DNA from: Gymnothorax reevesii
Taxonomy: Eukaryota; Chordata; Actinopteri; Anguilliformes; Muraenidae
Length of the DNA stretch: 64,000 bases
Direction: 5' to 3'
Assembly: GCA_029721435.1 (NCBI GenBank)
Contig: CM056580.1
Span: 69,837,367-69,901,366 of the forward strand
Position 1 is the first letter of the stretch. Each line of letters opens with the position of its first letter. The position numbers and the translations under genes were made by a program. Of the stretch, positions 1 to 11,631 are shown piece after piece. The notes below the pieces were generated by a model. The model was not told the origin of the DNA and made no database searches. It saw nothing but the letters and a program-made list of their open reading frames with translations.

Positions 1-1430
1 AAAGGCAGCAACACATTGCAAAAAAGTTGGCACAGGGGCCTTTTTACCACTGTGTTACATCGCCTTTCCTTTTAATGACACTCAATAAATGTTTGGGAAC
101 TGAGGAGACCAATTTTTGAAGCTTTTCAGGTGGAACTCTTTCCCATTCTTGCTTGATGTACAGCTTAAGTTGTTCAACAGTCCGGGGTCTCCATTGTCGT
201 ATTTTACGCTTCATAATGCGCCACACATTTTCAATGGGAGACAGGTCTGGACTACAGGCAGGCCAGTCTAGTACCCGCACTCTTTTACTACTGAGCCATG
301 CTGCTGTAATACGTGCTGAATGTGGCTTGGCATTGTCTTGCTGAAATAAGCAGGGGCGTCCATGAAAAAGACGTTGCTTGGATGGCAACATATTTTGCTC
401 CAAAACTTGTATGTACCTTTCAGCATTAATGGTGCCTTCACATATGTGTAAGTTGCCCGTGCCTTGGGCACTAATACACCCCCATACCATCACAGATGCT
501 GGCTTTTGAACTTTGCACCTACAACAGTCCGGATGGTACTTTTCCTCTTTGGTCCAGAGGACACGACGTCCACAGTTTCCAAAAACAATTTGAAATATGG
601 ACTCGTCAGACCACAGAACACTTTTCCACTTTGCATCAGTCCATCTTAGATGAGCTTGGGCCCAGCGAAGCCGATGGAGTTTCTGGGTGCTGTTGATAAA
701 TGGCTTTTGCTTTGCGATGTAGAGTTTTAACTTGCACTTGCAGATGTAGCAACGAACTGTAGTTACTGACAGTGGTTTTCTGAAGTGTTCCTGAGCCCAT
801 GTGGTGATGTCCTTTACACACTGATGTCGGTTTTTGATGCATTACAGCCTGAGGGATCGAAGGTCACGGGTATTCAATGTTGGTTTTCGGCCTTGTTGCT
901 TACGTACAGGGATTTCTCCAGATTCTCTGAACCTTTTGACAATATTACGGACCGTAGATGATGAAATCCCTAAATTTCTTGCAATAGCTCGTTGAGGAAT
1001 GTTGTTTTTAAACTGTTCAACAATCAGCTCACGCATTTGTTCACTAAGTGGTGACCCTCACCCCATCCTTGTTTGTAAATGACTGAGCATTTCAGGGTAG
1101 CTGCTTTTATACCCAATCAAGGCACCCACCTGTTCCCGATTTAGCCCGTTCACCTGTGGGATGTTCCAAATAAGTGTTTGATGAGCATTCCTCAACTCCC
1201 TGTCTTTTTTGCCACTTGTGCCAGCTTTTTTGAAACATGTTGCAGGCATCAAATTCCAAATGAGCTAATATTTGCAAAAAATTACAAAGTTTACCTGTTC
1301 GAACATTAAGTAACTTGTCTTCGCAGTGTATTCAATTGAATAAAGGTTGAAAAGGATTTGCAAATCATTGTATTCTGTTTTTATTTACGATTTACACATT
1401 GTGCCAACTTCACTGGTCTTGGGTTTTGTA
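1..1430 (-). mobile_element. Tc1-like DNA transposon, cut by the window edge
   Basis: Seen: the sequence reads on the - strand as a Tc1-like transposase region with flanking non-coding ends. The 5' terminal inverted repeat lies at about 1401-1430 and is followed by a TA, the usual Tc1/mariner target. The other terminus is missing because the window starts roughly 120 bases inside the element. A second copy of the same family lies at 47,859-50,184 and shows what the lost end should look like. The element abuts a 5S-type SINE, so it probably inserted into that SINE. Confidence 0.9.
44..1066 (-). pseudogene. Tc1/mariner (DD34E) transposase, disabled
   Basis: The - strand holds a helix-turn-helix N-terminal part (842-1036; motif SSSTVRNIVKRFRESGE) and a C-terminal catalytic part (44-493) with FQQDNAKPHSA carrying the second Asp and SPDLSPIENVW carrying the Glu, spaced as in DD34E transposases. 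The probable ATG at 1064-1066 is followed by a stop at codon 3, and the frame shifts between the two parts, so no full enzyme can be made. Intact members of the family cut and paste the element at TA sites. Confidence 0.88.
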
Positions 1431-1805
1431 GATCAGAGGATGATTAGTTGGCAGGTCGAAAGAGCCAGCTTGGGACTTTAGCCATGACACTGGGGAACCC
1501 TTTACTCTTGCCGAAGAGGGTCATAGGATGTTGACCACAATAGTGACAACCACAGTGAGTCAAGACCTCGGTTTAATGACTCATCCGAAAGACGGCGTCT
1601 CCTTCAGCACAGTGTCCCTGACATTGCACTGGGGCATTGGGGATTATTCCATCAGAAGGAAAATCACAACCTACAGGCCCATTAATACCACTTCTAGCAG
1701 CAACTTCCTAGCTGGGCTCCCATCCAAGTACTGGCCAAGCCCACACCTACTTAGCTTCAGCCACACAGCTGGAGCACATCAAATAGTGATTTGGCTGCTG
1801 GCAAA
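1431..1805 (-). mobile_element. 5S rRNA-derived SINE
   Basis: Read on the - strand, the stretch near 1760-1710 matches the internal-promoter half of 5S rRNA (AAGCTAAGTAGGTG, then GTACTTGGATGGGAG). It is followed by the long conserved body typical of 5S-headed fish SINEs of the SINE3 kind, including an ATTAAACCGAGGTC-type block near 1580-1560. The 3' end is not seen because the Tc1-like element begins at 1430. A 5S pseudogene is the alternative, but the conserved non-5S body argues for a SINE. Confidence 0.75.
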
Positions 1806-2789
1806 ATATGTATGATTATGAGGTAATAATGAGAAAAGGATTCATTTAAGTTTACGCTTTGATTCGAGACTGCAAGGATGGAAATCTTCATGATTAATGA
1901 GGAAAAATCTCAACTCTCTCGGTAATTTCATGTATTCATTTCATTATCAGATTATGAAAGAAGACTTAAAATAAACTTTTTTGAATGGCATTAAAAAGTA
2001 CGCATTTATGGGGGAAGACATCACTGTAAACACATTGACCAAGCATTGAATGCGGAATAGGAAAGATTCTAATATTTGTTAATGGCATTACCTTCCTGAA
2101 AGCAATTATGAACAAATTATCTATTTCGTGAGCATTTTAAGTTCAATGCACTGAGCAATAACTTGAGGAAACTGAAATTGGCATGTCATTCTGCCGTTTA
2201 GTGTTAGTCAATTAATGAATCAATCCCGTGATTGCTAATCCGGCAAAGTTATAGGGTGTTATCGTTTGTTTAACAGTGAGGATTCTGCCTCACCTAACTT
2301 ACCTCCGACAGCACGTCAGCATAACAAGGAAACCAGATACAGCCGGGGAGGGAAATAGACGCGATATGCGAACCAATCAAAGGAGACATACTTCTAATAG
2401 ACGATCAAGATGCTGGATAGGGTGGGAAACGAAAGGCATTTGCATGAGGGTTGTGACACCTCTACTCTTGCATGGAAAAAAATTGTTTTGGTGGTGATTT
2501 TTTTGCTGTATGGTTTTTCCATGAACACATTTCTGGAATCCTAAGTTTGCTGCTTTACAATATGCAGTCAAGAGAAAAAGGAAGTGCACCCTCTATCAGT
2601 TCTGTAGTTTTACATATCAGGAGACTAAAAAAAGTCAGCTGGTCCTTATCAGATCCTAAAATTAGGTTAAGTATAACCATAGGTATTAGACAACACATCA
2701 CAAATTCCACCATACCATTATTTAGCTATCAAACCAAAATTCAGCCAAAATGCAGAAGTCATTTGCGAAAAATAAATACACTGCATGAT
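1806..2789. other. AT-rich intergenic DNA, nothing recognised
   Basis: Only short chance frames are present, such as those at 2276-2497 and 2472-2816, without recognisable motifs. No RNA gene or repeat ends were seen. Confidence 0.5.
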
Positions 2790-2952
2790 TCAATTGCTTG
2801 TAGAACCTACTTTTAGTTGCAATAACTTGAACTAATGGTTTTCTATATGATTTTATCAGTCTCTCACATTGTGGTGAAGGAATTTGGGCCCATTTTTCTT
2901 TACAACATTGCTTCAGTTCATGGATGTTTGAGGGAATTTGTTTATGCTCAGC
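2790..2952. mobile_element. Fragment of a Tc1-like element
   Basis: The text around 2790-2950 (phrases such as tttatcagtctctcacatt and gaatttgggcccattttt) is the non-coding subterminal type found in many fish Tc1-like elements. A related phrase recurs at 42,150-42,180. No transposase motif and no ends are preserved. Confidence 0.5.
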
Positions 2953-3359
2953 TCTCTTAAAGTGGACATATTATGCTGATCCTTCTTTTAATACATATAA
3001 GTGATATTATAATGTTGGGTGTCCATACTCAATCTCTGTAAAGTTTCTAAACATAAGATACAGGGGTTTTGAAGTGATCCTAGAACGTGATTTTGTGAAC
3101 GTGATTTCCCCTCTGAACAGCTTGTCCTGAAATCTTCACCAGATCTGGGCAAAACCTGAGGTCAGGTTGTGCTGTCCAATTAATACAGACCTAGCCAGAG
3201 CAAATCACTGCCCTGGACCTGCCCACACATTGGAAACTATTCTAGCAGGCACAACCACGGATCATACTATGTCTTAGTAGCGTCTACACCTCCAGAAATA
3301 CAAAAGAAGAACCGCAGATCATTTGAGGAGCAGTTTGGTTAGTATCTCTCCCAAAGCTG

Positions 3360-3602
3360 CTTGTCCGTTTATTTTTGGATGCGAAGAAAAGCACCTATTT
3401 TTCTTTCAAAAGATGCTGCCTCCAGAAATCAGTGGGTAGGCAAACAGCCACAGCCAAAGAGAACATTAGCTGTTTGTGCTCAGTATTTTACCAAAGACAG
3501 CTTTGTCAATGATGGATAATTCAATGCTGGATAAGCCTTTCAGCTGCTTCTCAAACCTGAGGCAGTTGCATCGATCAAGCACTCTGAGCCACAAGCTGTA
3601 AG
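3360..3602 (+). pseudogene. THAP zinc-finger domain relic
   Basis: Reading on, one frame gives SKDAASRNQWV, then AVCAQYFTKDSF, then FNAG and LLLKPEAVASI. The spacing matches the THAP fold (FPKD...W, CxxHF with the His replaced by Tyr here, then the AVPTI-like end). Two stop codons lie within the last part, and the first Cys-x-Gly-Cys-like part (near 3361-3385) is in another frame. A GTAAGT donor follows at 3600, as if this was once a first exon. THAP domains bind DNA through a C2CH zinc site; this copy is dead. Confidence 0.6.
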
Positions 3603-5134
3603 TAACAATATAACATAAAACGATGTCAGTGAAGCTAACATGGCTAGCAGGACAGATGGCTTGCAGGACTGCTAATGATAGGTAGCACTAACAACTGGCC
3701 TCGCAGGCTTTGTAAAATATCTGAAGATAAAGCCTGTATCGGTCGCGACTGTCTGTGACTCACAGACGCAGAAGCTGTAAGTTGCTTTTTTGGCATAAGC
3801 CTACCTATTGTGATAGCCAGTGAAAAGTGGCTGTAGCACAGCAGCTAATGTAGCCAAGTTACTGTTGCTAATGTTTGTGTCCTAAATATGCAAGAGCAAT
3901 ATCAGGGGACATTCAACAGAAGGTGCGTGAACATAAACCTCATTTGAAGCCAATTTTTTATTCTTGTTTATTATTTGGATGCTAGGTACAACTGTTCAAG
4001 AGCTTGCTGTCTGTAAGACCTGTATTGCAGGTTTGTCTCTGTAGTTATGACCGCTCGGTTACCAGCTACTGCATGTTAGTTTGCGTGCTGTGCTACTTAT
4101 AAATCCTCCTGGTTAATTTATAGGCATTAATTATGATCGGTATGCTTGTGTTACTTCGGTAAGCATCAATGTGGCAGTTTCATCATAATGTTGCCTGATT
4201 GTAGCCACTACAATTGAAGCTAACTGGAGAGGTGATGTATGTGTCTGCAAGGTTGGGCCGAAAAGGCTGCAGTTAGACCAGACGTAGGTTTTGCAGAGCT
4301 CGGGGTGCGTGTTTGGGTGCTTGTGAAACGATTGCTTTACTTATCCATGACCGGCGTCAGCCGGATACTTCACCAATATCTCTCTGATGCTACCGTGGTG
4401 AAAGCAATCGCCAAATGCACAAGCTATAACATGTCTGGTATAACAAATGATTTCTCTGCATTGCTGTGGCATAATTTCATCCCCCTTTAGAAATTGTTAT
4501 GGCTAATAAAATGCCAAAAAAGGCAGAGATTAAATGTGAAATTCTTTCCTGTAGAAGTTATCAATTCGCTAGCTTCACATAAGCAACTGTTCACGCGAAC
4601 GGAACTTACGGTCTGTAAAACTTGTATTATGTATTATGTTAACATAACCGAGCTAACGCTGGTCATCCCGGCGCAATAAGTAAACTATCACCTTGGGCAA
4701 TTTCCTAAAAGCTTTTGCCCCCTGTCATATACCAGCACAGAAGCTGTTCATTACTCCACGCTCACAACACATCACGGTTATGCACACGGAGCAGCAGGTC
4801 CTTATAGTACACACCTAAGCGGTTGGTCGACTTTTTGCCGCTCCTCACAGTCCATGTTTCCCTCTAAAGTCAGACCAACCATATATATATTGTCTCTGGT
4901 CTAGACTTGGGTATGTTGGCCCGTTCTACGAATTTGTCTATATGGGGTGGATATGGGGTGGATCCTGCGGGTAACTCAGATCTGATTGTAAATACGTGTA
5001 TGATCATGAATGCCAATCCATCGTAAAGTGTCAGCACGCTCCTGGCAATCAGCAATTAGCATAAATCCCTGCCCATGAATTGCCAATGACCACCATATAA
5101 GGAGGTGTAGATGCATGCAGTCAGCCTGCCAGTC

Positions 5135-5450
5135 ATGGCGCAAAGAAAGAAAGAGAGAGAAAGAAAAAAGAATTATTCCGAAGTGGAGAGAGAAATAATT
5201 TTGGGTGGAGTTAAGAAAAAACATTTAATTTTCATCTGTTAGCAATGGTGTGACAGGGGCAGGCAAAGCGAAGGCCTGGAGGGAGGTGACAGGTGCCGTT
5301 AATGTTGTCTCTGTAGTCCAAAGAACCATGTCTGAGGTGAAGTGTAAATGGTGTGATGTGAAACTGGAGGCAAAGAAACGCATAAGCGCACACAAAAAAA
5401 TACATCAGCCACAGGAGGAGGCAAACAGTCACAACTCATCCCATGAATAA
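5135..5450 (+). pseudogene. Myb/SANT-like DNA-binding domain gene, frameshifted
   Basis: From an ATG at 5135 the frame gives NYSEVEREIILGGVKKK and then stops. One base-step later (from about 5250) it continues as GAGKAKAWREVTGAVNVVS, then MSEVKCKWCDVKLEAKKRI. This order (NYSEVE..., W..VT.AVN..., EVK.KW.D.K...KRRI.AH) is that of the Myb/SANT-like domain of NAIF1-type proteins and of PIF/Harbinger-associated proteins. A single indel near 5245 explains the break. Probably a transposon-derived relic. Confidence 0.65.
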
Positions 5451-6343
5451 CAAAGGGTCGCAAGTGACCAAACTGTGTGAAGGCAATAAATATGCCATTT
5501 GTGACAGTTGAAATGGAGCTTAACGTTACCACCGCATGAGTTTCTGTTTGGGAAGTCATGAAAATGGAGACCAGTTTACATTTTTTTTATTTGCGCACAA
5601 ATTTTGGAGAGTTAGATAATTAAGGTTGGCTAACATTTCAGATTTCAGATGGTTTGCTGATATATTACCCCAGGCTGTAATAAGTTTCATCTTAGAGCAG
5701 TCACGTTGCTCTTGGGCGAACTCTGCCTTTGTAACCATGACTGCGCCAAATGAGGATATGAAGGGAGAGAATGCAGTCCAGAGGTGCTTGTGCAGCTGTC
5801 AAAACGCACCAAAATGGGAAAGCACAAGGTGGATGGGAATATACTTCTAAAAATTATTAACTGGAAATTGAGACAATTTCAAAATGTTGGTTGTAATTGT
5901 AATGGAGGTGCAAGGTTAGCAAAACCGACAAAATTAAAAACAAAATGTGGTAAATTCCAGTGAATGATGAGTATTGGTCAGCATGTACTTGAAAGTGAGC
6001 AAGGTCTCGCACTTGCAGACTCCCTCTCAAGGGTTTCAGGTTGGGGGGAAGTGGGCCTCCTACCTCTGATTAAGGGGCATTAACATTCTTTATTTATATA
6101 AATTTCATGACATAGATGAGTCTCGACCAGTCGACTCTGTCAGCATTGGCCTTGCGAGGTCCATGGCTGATGTAAAGCAGTAGATGGCGTATCGGGCCAT
6201 TTTCAACCCATAAAATGCTGATTTTTTTTAATACATTCAGAGAGAAATGTCAATATTAACACCAACACTGATATGTTTCTTTACATTACGGTCGTATAAT
6301 TTAGTTTACAGCTCAAAACATTTAAGTGTACTGTCCCTCTTTA

Positions 6344-7744
6344 GAATAATTTCGTGAATTTAGCAGTGGTCTTAAGTGGAAGTAAAGGCAGCTCTTCTGC
6401 TTGACTTGCATTGGTATCAACACTTAGCATTTGTACGTATTTTCCTAGTTTGTAATTTATCTTGTTTGGTGGTGATGGGTCACTTGAAATGGTTTAACTC
6501 CCTCGGAATAAGTGACTAAAGCCCCTATACTGGTGGTCTGGTGTTGTGAATGACTGTCTGGGAAAGCAGACCTCATTGTTTATGGTTACTGATGTTCAAA
6601 TAACTACAGTCATATGGAAAAGCAATTCATTTGAAATAAAATCAGATCTTTAATAGAACCAGACACACGCCATATCAGTGATGGAGGGAAATGGTTCTTT
6701 ATCCATCTCAAAGATCTGAGTAAGTCCTCAAAGATATTGCTCCAATACCGCCAATGGTTTCCAAGGCAACCGTCCTCTGTGTTGTTCCTGGCCCCTTTCT
6801 TGGGCCACAGTTTGTGGGTGTGCCTCTTATATTTCCGGAAATGGCTACTCCGTCAGCTCATGGATTCTTTGATACAGCATTTGTTTCTCAGAATAGCTGA
6901 GTGGCTCATAGAATTAAGCTTGACTGTGCGCTGTTCTGCAATAGCTGCTCAGTGCCACCAGGCAGACTCTAATTGAAGAGCATGCAGGGCTCTGACTCAT
7001 GTTTATTGTTTCATATTTCCCAGACAGGGCAGAGGCGGGAACATGAACCACATTTTTCCATTCCAAAGCTCTCAGATTGTTCTTAAATGCAGTTTTTTTT
7101 GCCCTTCCTATTCAGTTTTGAGCCAAGCAGCCCATTCCGATCCCCCCATGACATTGTCTGCATCGGTTGTGCTTTCTGCTTGCTGTGCTTATGATGTGTC
7201 TCTTTCCACACGGATAGCGTAAGAACATGCAAACACACCTAACACATACCTTCTTGAACATAAATTAATTTAAACCAGGATAATGGTGATATAAATGAAG
7301 ACTTTTTCACGCAATGCAGACACAATTTTTTCTTTCAATTTTTCAGATTTCATCTTTGGTGATGAATAGCAATCTGAAAATGAGATATTAGTCCTCAGAT
7401 GACTGGCTCCCACATTAAATATTTGATCTCTGCCTGGCATAGCAAACGTAACAATAAATAAGTGAATTATTCCATCCTGGGGAAAAAATCTGGCAAGAGG
7501 AGAATCTGAAAAAGGTCATTTATTTGTTCCAAGTTTCTCTTCCCTTTCTTCAGAATTTGTTGAATGATTTTTCCAAATTTATTTTGTTCTCTGTCATGAC
7601 ACAAAGTGCCTCAGGGGAGTGTTGAATGAATTCAACACTTGAATTGAATTTATCCCTACACTGGGAATCTGTCTGTGTTGAAGATTTCAGTGGTGTATAA
7701 CATTAAATTCTGTACTATTCAAGTTGTTCTAGAAGTCTTTTATA
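6344..7744. other. Intergenic DNA, nothing recognised
   Basis: There are no exons with convincing splice sites and no repeat family that I can name. Short frames such as 6737-6976 lack motifs. Confidence 0.45.
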
Positions 7745-8420
7745 CAACCCTTACTCAAAAAAGCTGGGACTGATTGTAGCTTGTCTATAAAAATAAAAAA
7801 CGGTCAAAAAAGTTGAAACAAAGTATTTTAAAGATTTTATCTTATCAACTTCATTGATCTTTGTTAATATATGCTAATTCCTGTGTTGATGCCTGCAACA
7901 CATTTTAAAAATAAATTGTAACTGGGACAATATGACAATGTGAAGGTGAGGAATATTCAAAAAACATCAGTAGAGAACATTCCGCTGCAGGTTAAAAGGT
8001 ATCAAGTGATGCTATCATAATTGGCCATAAAATAAGCAGTCATGAAATCTCTTGCCCGTTCATGAGAAATGATAGTTCGCGGTTCACTAACTGTCATAAA
8101 GCTATATGAGCAAATATGCCAGCAGTTAAGGAAAGATACTTTTTAATGCATTTTTGACCATCTTCAGTGCATAAAATATTTAAAGTCACCTTAGGAGACC
8201 ACTGCAATGTATGTGCTTGATAGTAAGACAGTAAACTTTCCCTTGTGTAGTTATTTAGCTTAAAAGTCAGAAAAAAAATTTTTTTTTTCATACCGTAGGA
8301 CAATGTCACATATATTGTGTAACTGCTGGTTGGAGTTCTTCACTGAAGCTACGTCACACTTATGTTGCGAGGAATATTCAAACCCAGGACACCATGTTTT
8401 ATGGTCACAGCATTAAATCA
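7745..8420. mobile_element. Probable remnant of a Tc1-related non-autonomous element
   Basis: It starts with tacaacccttactcaaaaaa and gctgggactg, the style of the Tc1-like ends elsewhere in this window (tacaaccc... gttgggac). It also contains a gatgcctgcaacacatttt phrase, as in the Tc1 copy at 48,030. No transposase frame survives and the far end is not defined. Confidence 0.4.
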
Positions 8421-9975
8421 AATGGAAAATATCTAGATCTTGTACATCATTTTATGCACATTTTCCTGTTATTCAGCAGGACGTGGGATCTTTCAAAACC
8501 TTGGAATCTCCACCAGTATTTAAAATTGGCCTGAAATTCCACAGGTTTGAATACACCAGCTGCATTTAATGGACCCATATATAGGTCCATAGGTTATATG
8601 GGGTTAAAGTATGAGGCAAATGTCAAAAATTGAAAATAAAATCTTATACATGAATACAAAGTTTATGTAGATCAAAATGACTCCTGAGACGAGATGCCTC
8701 AGTGGGTTTCCTCCCCTGGTTGCGGGGGCATCTTCCCTCGGTCATGGGCAAAGATGGTCCTTTTCAAGATTATTTCATTTTATAATTACAAAGCGTAGTC
8801 TTATATGATTCAATTATCATCTAAATGAGTTCACATAAGCGCAATTCTTCTGTACATAATGATTAATATTCGTATTAAATATATTTTGAATGAAAATAGG
8901 CATTAGGCAACAGGCAACTTACCCCGGCTAGTACTGAGAAAAACCATCAAAGTGGATAAATTGAAGCATTTTCTTTCTGCATGCTGTATTTGAGTTGAAT
9001 TCAAGTCGAAACTGATTTGTGAATAATAGACTTTTTTCTTTTTATTTAAGTCTTTTTCTAACTTTTTTGGATTTTTGTTTGGCAGTAATGTTGCAAGACG
9101 GCAGTGTATAGTATTTTGTTAGGCTTTGTCATTAACTCGCAAGAGAGTTAGTTTATTAACATTTTTACGAGTATTTTCCAGTGCGACTTCTTTATATTTT
9201 ATTTAGGGCCTTATTTGTGTTTCACCAAGTGAATTGATCCAATTTATAAATGGTGATGTTAGCGTTCTTGCATGTATGCACGTGATATGTTAATACCTGC
9301 ATTAAAACTGCCTGTGCATGAATGTGCACAGGTTCATGTGTGCGCGCGCACATCTGAGAGAGGGTCACACTGGAAGGGTCAGTATGGTGACTGGCACTAT
9401 GTTTTAGTGTCTGGTAATGCTGACTTGCTACTCTACTAGAGTGCAGGATTTATTGTGTTCTTCAGATCTGTCAGTGCATTGGCCTTTCTGATTTAATTTT
9501 TCAGAGATCATGAACCCAGGAAATCTTTACTTTGGGATATAGACATAGCAATAAAACATTTTTCTAAATGTAGAAAGCAGAACTTAATCATGTGTTTGGC
9601 CACAATGATTGTTTTATAAGTAGTTGTATGGGAATTAAATGTCTAAAGTGCGTGTAATTCAGTGTTTTTTGTATCCACAATTGGCTGAAACATGTTACTC
9701 TCGTATTGAATTCTTTATACGGAACAATAATGACATTATAGCTGAGATTAGACTTCATTGTGGTCTTTTATCCAAGCAACACACTGCGACATTTTATTTC
9801 CTCTCCTCAACCTTACTGAGTTCAAAAAAGCAAAACCTGTCTGTGCCTGTGCAGGACTGAAGGTCTCATTCAAACTCAGTCATTGTGAATGGCAGCTAGA
9901 AAAACATTGAGCTTTAATGCATGGTCCCACGTGTCATAAGATCATATTCTTCACATTATGTTCAATTTTACTTGA
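8421..9975. other. Upstream region of sorbs3, no gene recognised
   Basis: AT-rich DNA without a convincing exon. A non-coding first exon or the promoter of sorbs3 may lie here or further upstream, but I could not place it. Confidence 0.4.
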
Positions 9976-9978
9976 AAT

Positions 9979-10127
9979 TGTGTGTGTGTGTGTCTGTGTC
10001 TATCTGTGTCTGTGTCTGTGTCTGTGTCTGTGTGCGTGTGTGTGTGCGCGTGCGTGTGTGTATGAGTGTGTGTGTGTGCGCGTGTGTGTGTGTGTGTGTG
10101 CGTGCGTGTGTCTGTCTGTGTGTGTAT
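9979..10127. repeat. (TG)n / TGTGTC microsatellite
   Basis: Long alternation of TG with interspersed TGTGTC and CGTG units. It produces stop-poor frames on both strands that have no coding value. It lies about 350 bases before the first coding exon of sorbs3. Confidence 0.95.
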
Positions 10128-10440
10128 GTGGTAGTCTGGGGCATGTGCATAAGCTGGTGGTGAGGGGCCTTCAGATGGCCGGCCTCTCTAAAAGAAGGGC
10201 TAATCAGTTAGCGAGGTTCTGCTCAGTATCGGCTGTTGTTGGAAGCTGCTCGGTCTGAAGGATACGATGTTTTCTATATCCTTGAATGATGCCTGCTTTC
10301 TACCTGACCTGTATGACATCATATATGTAACAGTGTCCAGCCGCCCAGCACTTTGTAACTGACTGATTCCTATTGTCAACTGCATTGGCAGGGAACCCTT
10401 GTACTCTTTTTTTATGTGGGCATAAATAAATATTTCATAT

Positions 10441-10472
10441 GTGTGTGTGTGTATGTGTTTGTTTGTGTGTCT
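10441..10472. repeat. (GT)n tract next to a splice acceptor
   Basis: A GT-rich run ends just before the tgtttgcag acceptor of the first recognised sorbs3 exon. Confidence 0.8.
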
Positions 10473-10480
10473 GTTTGCAG

Positions 10481-10536
10481 TTTGAGACGTTGAACCACAC
10501 AGTGACCAGGACAGAATAGATGAGATGCAGCCCCAG
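10481..10536 (+). CDS. sorbs3: sorbs3 exon with presumed start codon (ATG at 10525)
   Basis: It is bounded by a tgtttgcag acceptor and a CAG|gtactg donor. The ATG at 10525 gives MQPQ and ends in phase 0, exactly what the next exon needs. An in-frame TGA at 10483 closes the frame upstream. The context has G at -3 and C at +4, which is moderate. Another non-coding exon must precede it. Confidence 0.55.
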
Positions 10537-11631
10537 GTACTGTTACAATTTAATAGCCTCTTGATTGCTCAACACATTACACACATACACATTAAGTCTT
10601 CACAGAGCAGGGAAAACACGTGCTAAAATAAGTTGGGGCTAACAGCTAATTTGCTATGTAGCAGGCTGTCGGCAAAAATCCCAGTTCAGCAGAACTGAAA
10701 AGCTGGTTTGAAGTTTGAAGAGATTTGCCTCTGAGAAATCTCCAAAGCCTGCCAACGCAGGGCAGGGCTGAACTGCACCTGGAAGTCTGCCGTCATAAAG
10801 TTGAGCAACAGGGCTACAACACCTAATCTGAACAGAACCGGCTGAAAAGGGGAGAAAAACAGTTTGTTTGAAGGGCCAGAAATTTCCATGAAAATAGCCC
10901 GGGCCCTTTAGTGGCACAATGGCGTCAGCCTGATTTATGTAGATACAGTTTCACGAGCTGTGAGAATCCCTGGCGCTTCTCATGACCCCAGAACACAAAC
11001 GGCGAGGGCATCGGCAGCTCAAACGCCCCTCTCACACACAAACAAACAGTAGCCAGGGGTATGAGGGAAGGCCAGCATGCCAGAGGGGAGGGGTTTCAGT
11101 GGACAGTGGGGGTAGGGGGGGTGAGTAATTACTGCTGCTTCATGACACGGGTGGTGGATGACATCATCAGCCCCCTTCCACCCCCTAACCGCCCAGCACC
11201 GCCGGGGCTCCTCAGAATGGACGGCAGGGCTGAATGGACAGTTAAAGGCCACATAATGATGCTCTCTGACTGCAGCCCCATGATGCTCCCCTGAATGGGC
11301 CCTTTCTCCAGCCTGTGCGAAGGAGATGATGGAGTGGGTGGGACAACACTTCCCCCAAGCACTACTTTAAATAAATTAGTGCCCCACCAGTGTAGTGGGG
11401 GCCAATTGGTAGCCAGAGAGAGAAGCAAACTGTACAGTCACTTTTACCCCCCACTGCTCTGCATTTAAGAGAGGGAGTTTCTCAGAAGTGACATCATGAG
11501 TCTGTGACTAAGGAGAAAAGCCCCTGCCTCAGGAAATGAGCTGGGGCCGTCATGCTGCGGTGACTAAACCAGGCCTATCGCTGCTCTCTCTGCTGCCCTG
11601 CAGCGACAGGTGGAGATTCTGGACCATCTGA
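10520..11631 (+). other. Short upstream reading frame overlapping the sorbs3 start
   Basis: An ATG at 10520, five bases before the presumed start and in another frame, has a poor context (T at -3). After splicing to 11604 it reads 14 codons and stops at 11629-11631. If the exon model is right, ribosomes must scan past it to make vinexin. Confidence 0.4.

Larger units (their letters stand above)
2953..6343 (+). mobile_element. Possible old composite DNA transposon with THAP and Myb/SANT relics
   Basis: Seen: TTAA followed by AGTGGACAT at about 2945-2958, and ACTGTCCCT near 6330-6340, give a weak inverted match. Two coding relics lie between them (3360-3602 and 5135-5450). THAP domains occur in several transposon superfamilies, including Kolobok and P, and Myb/SANT-like domains in PIF/Harbinger. 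The two relics could therefore come from different elements nested in one place. The outer boundaries are uncertain. Confidence 0.3.

Noticed and set aside
9917..10258. Frames over the TG repeat near 10 kb
   Set aside because: Cys/Val-rich repeats from a dinucleotide run, with no motif and no conservation expected.
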